Source: Hydrogenophaga flava NBRC 102514
GTDB taxonomy: Bacteria; Pseudomonadota; Gammaproteobacteria; Burkholderiales; Burkholderiaceae_C
Length of the DNA stretch: 50,375 nt
NCBI RefSeq assembly: GCF_001571145.1
Contig: NZ_BCTF01000034.1
Location: forward strand, 1-50,375
Reading direction: 5' to 3'
Position numbers and translations under genes: made by a program. The notes beneath the pieces were generated by a model that had not been told where the DNA came from, did no database searches, and was given only the letters and a program-made list of their open reading frames with translations. This document shows, piece after piece, positions 49,112 through 50,375 of the stretch (its first letter is position 1; each line of letters starts with the position of its first letter).

Positions 49112-50375
49112 AAATTGCTTCGATTCATATCTACAGCCACGACGGTCGTAGGCGCGACCTCACCCTCAATCCCGATGGGCTGAACATCATCACCGGCCTT
49201 GCCTCGACGGGTAAGTCGTCCCTCTCGGACATCGTCGAGTACTGCATGGGCGAGGACGTATGCAAGATTGCGGAGGGCTTCATCCGCGAAAAGGTGTCCT
49301 GGTTCGCGGTCACCTTCCAGTTTCCACACGAGCAGGTGTTCGTCGCCAAGCCCAACCCCAAGCCGGGTCAGGTTCAGTGCTCGCTTGCAATGGTCATGCG
49401 TGGCAGGCAGATCCAGACGCCGGATTTCAACGCCCTAAAGCACAACGGTGGCGATGAGCTTGTCCACGAACTGCTTTCATCTTTGCTGGGCATCCCGGAG
49501 ACGAAGACACCTGTTCCTGAACGCAGCAGTCGCACAGGCTACTCGGTGAACGTCAAGCACACGGCGTTCTATCTCTTCCAGAAGCAAGGCTTGGTGGCCA
49601 GCAAGGAGCTACTGTTCTACCGACAGGCAGAGGAACACCTTCCCCAGACCATCCGTGACACCTTTGCTGTCCTCTTCGGCATCTCCAACGTCGGCGACAT
49701 GGAGACTGAGGCGAACCGACGTGCGACGCAGCGCGAGCTAAAGATTGCTCAGAGAGAACTGAAGCTGGCACAGGAGACTGAGGATGCGCTGGACACGCGC
49801 GGCTTGGGCCTACTGGCGGAGGCGCGGGCTGTGGGTATCCCCTTCAGCAACACGCCAGGCCGTGCCGGGCCGAGCACGGACGGAGCCGAGAGCGACCTGG
49901 TCGCGTCCCTTCGTGAAGTCCTTAGTTGGCGGCCCGGGCAGGTAGCACTCATGGCCGAGAATGAAATGGCGAAGCTCCAGGCACGCCGTTCAAATCTGCG
50001 GACAGAGCGCCGCCAGGTCCTGGACCAGATTGCATCGGCGCAGAGGTACGTCAAAGGCGCGTCCGACTTCCAGACTGAGGCCCAGGAGCAGCGTTCTCGC
50101 CTTGAGTCCATCAATGCGCTGCCGCGTTCGTCAACCGGCGTGTGGCAATGGCCGTTCCTGAAAGAGGAAGACGCCCGCATGGATGGCTTCGCCCAATCGC
50201 TGATGGCCGAGCTATCGAGCCTGGAAGGCGAGCTTGAGCACGTTGGCGGCGCGCGCCCTCGCCTGGATGAGCACCTGGCGGCGCTCACCGACCGTTCCGG
50301 CCAACTGAAGGATGCCATCCGTAAGGTCGAAGTTGACCTCAACGCTGCGGTCCTGACCGATGAGAAGGCAGCAGT
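49108..50375 (+). CDS. DUF3732-like SMC-type ATPase, 5' part (window edge)
   Basis: An open frame of 422 codons continues past the window end with no stop. It begins MKIASIHIYSHDGRRRDL and has a Walker A motif GLASTGKS at 30-37 followed by SLSDIVEYCMG, typical of the DUF3732 ATPases that power ABC-3C systems. TAFYLFQKQGLVASKELLF and LPQTIRDTFAVLFGI are further family-like stretches. From about 195 on, the sequence is a long coiled coil with Glu/Arg/Gln heptads (ELKIAQRELKLAQE, LQARRSNLRTERRQVL). The Walker B and signature motifs would be beyond the edge. The start overlaps the middle-component stop (ATGA). Confidence 0.85.
   Translation, partial: MKIASIHIYSHDGRRRDLTLNPDGLNIITGLASTGKSSLSDIVEYCMGEDVCKIAEGFIREKVSWFAVTFQFPHEQVFVAKPNPKPGQVQCSLAMVMRGRQIQTPDFNALKHNGGDELVHELLSSLLGIPETKTPVPERSSRTGYSVNVKHTAFYLFQKQGLVASKELLFYRQAEEHLPQTIRDTFAVLFGISNVGDMETEANRRATQRELKIAQRELKLAQETEDALDTRGLGLLAEARAVGIPFSNTPGRAGPSTDGAESDLVASLREVLSWRPGQVALMAENEMAKLQARRSNLRTERRQVLDQIASAQRYVKGASDFQTEAQEQRSRLESINALPRSSTGVWQWPFLKEEDARMDGFAQSLMAELSSLEGELEHVGGARPRLDEHLAALTDRSGQLKDAIRKVEVDLNAAVLTDEKAA

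Noticed and set aside
1..50375. CRISPR arrays, tRNA, rRNA and complete insertion sequences
   Set aside because: No regularly spaced repeats, cloverleaf genes, rRNA segments or transposase genes were recognised by reading.

Overview
The window is a high-GC chromosomal segment that looks like a Burkholderiales bacterium, most likely Comamonadaceae or a close relative. This rests on codon bias, on the type of exopolysaccharide (EPS) locus, and on a mobilisation module of the kind common in that family. It is an inference from protein style, not from a marker gene. No rRNA, tRNA or CRISPR array was seen.

Region 1 (1-41706) is one large cell-surface polysaccharide locus. At its far end, on the minus strand, lies an export and assembly block: a Wza-like export protein, an outer-membrane beta-barrel protein, a chain-length determinant, a tyrosine-kinase-like ATPase and a Wzy/ligase-like membrane protein. 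Glycosyltransferases, an ExeA-like ATPase, a WcaJ-type initiating sugar-phosphate transferase, a rhamnan-synthesis-F-like protein, an asparagine-synthase-type amidotransferase and a NodB-type deacetylase make up the rest. The set resembles the EPS loci that accompany exosortase/PEP-CTERM systems, but no exosortase and no Wzx flippase is present here.

Embedded in that locus (7993-29019, minus strand, genes touching or overlapping) is a hybrid polyketide/non-ribosomal-peptide operon: a KS-AT-KR-DH-ACP-TE polyketide synthase, a family 2 glycosyltransferase, a formyltransferase/half-condensation/adenylation synthetase with a luciferase-like monooxygenase inserted in its adenylation domain, a phosphopantetheinyl transferase, a family 4 glycosyltransferase, a fatty-acyl-AMP-ligase/PCP/C/A/PCP/TE synthetase, and an SGNH-type lipoprotein. 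Both adenylation domains carry glycine-like specificity codes. A perfect CRP-type palindrome sits 41.5 bp upstream of a deduced start point for this operon. On the opposite strand, 33314-35752 encodes a single-chain adenylation/carrier/membrane-acyltransferase protein that could load an acid and pass it to the cell surface. My working hypothesis is that the locus makes a polysaccharide decorated with a lipopeptide or polyketide-derived acyl group.

Region 2 (about 41950-47400) is an integrated mobile element or remnant: a terminator and a short direct repeat at the edge, an AbiE-type toxin-antitoxin pair, a StbABC-like plasmid stability operon, a divergent mob operon (MobC-like protein and HxH relaxase) and a probable oriT between them.

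Region 3 (47433 to the window end) is a three-gene ABC-3C-type conflict (defence) operon: a protein with a possible nuclease N-terminus, a small middle component and a DUF3732-like SMC-type ATPase cut by the window edge.
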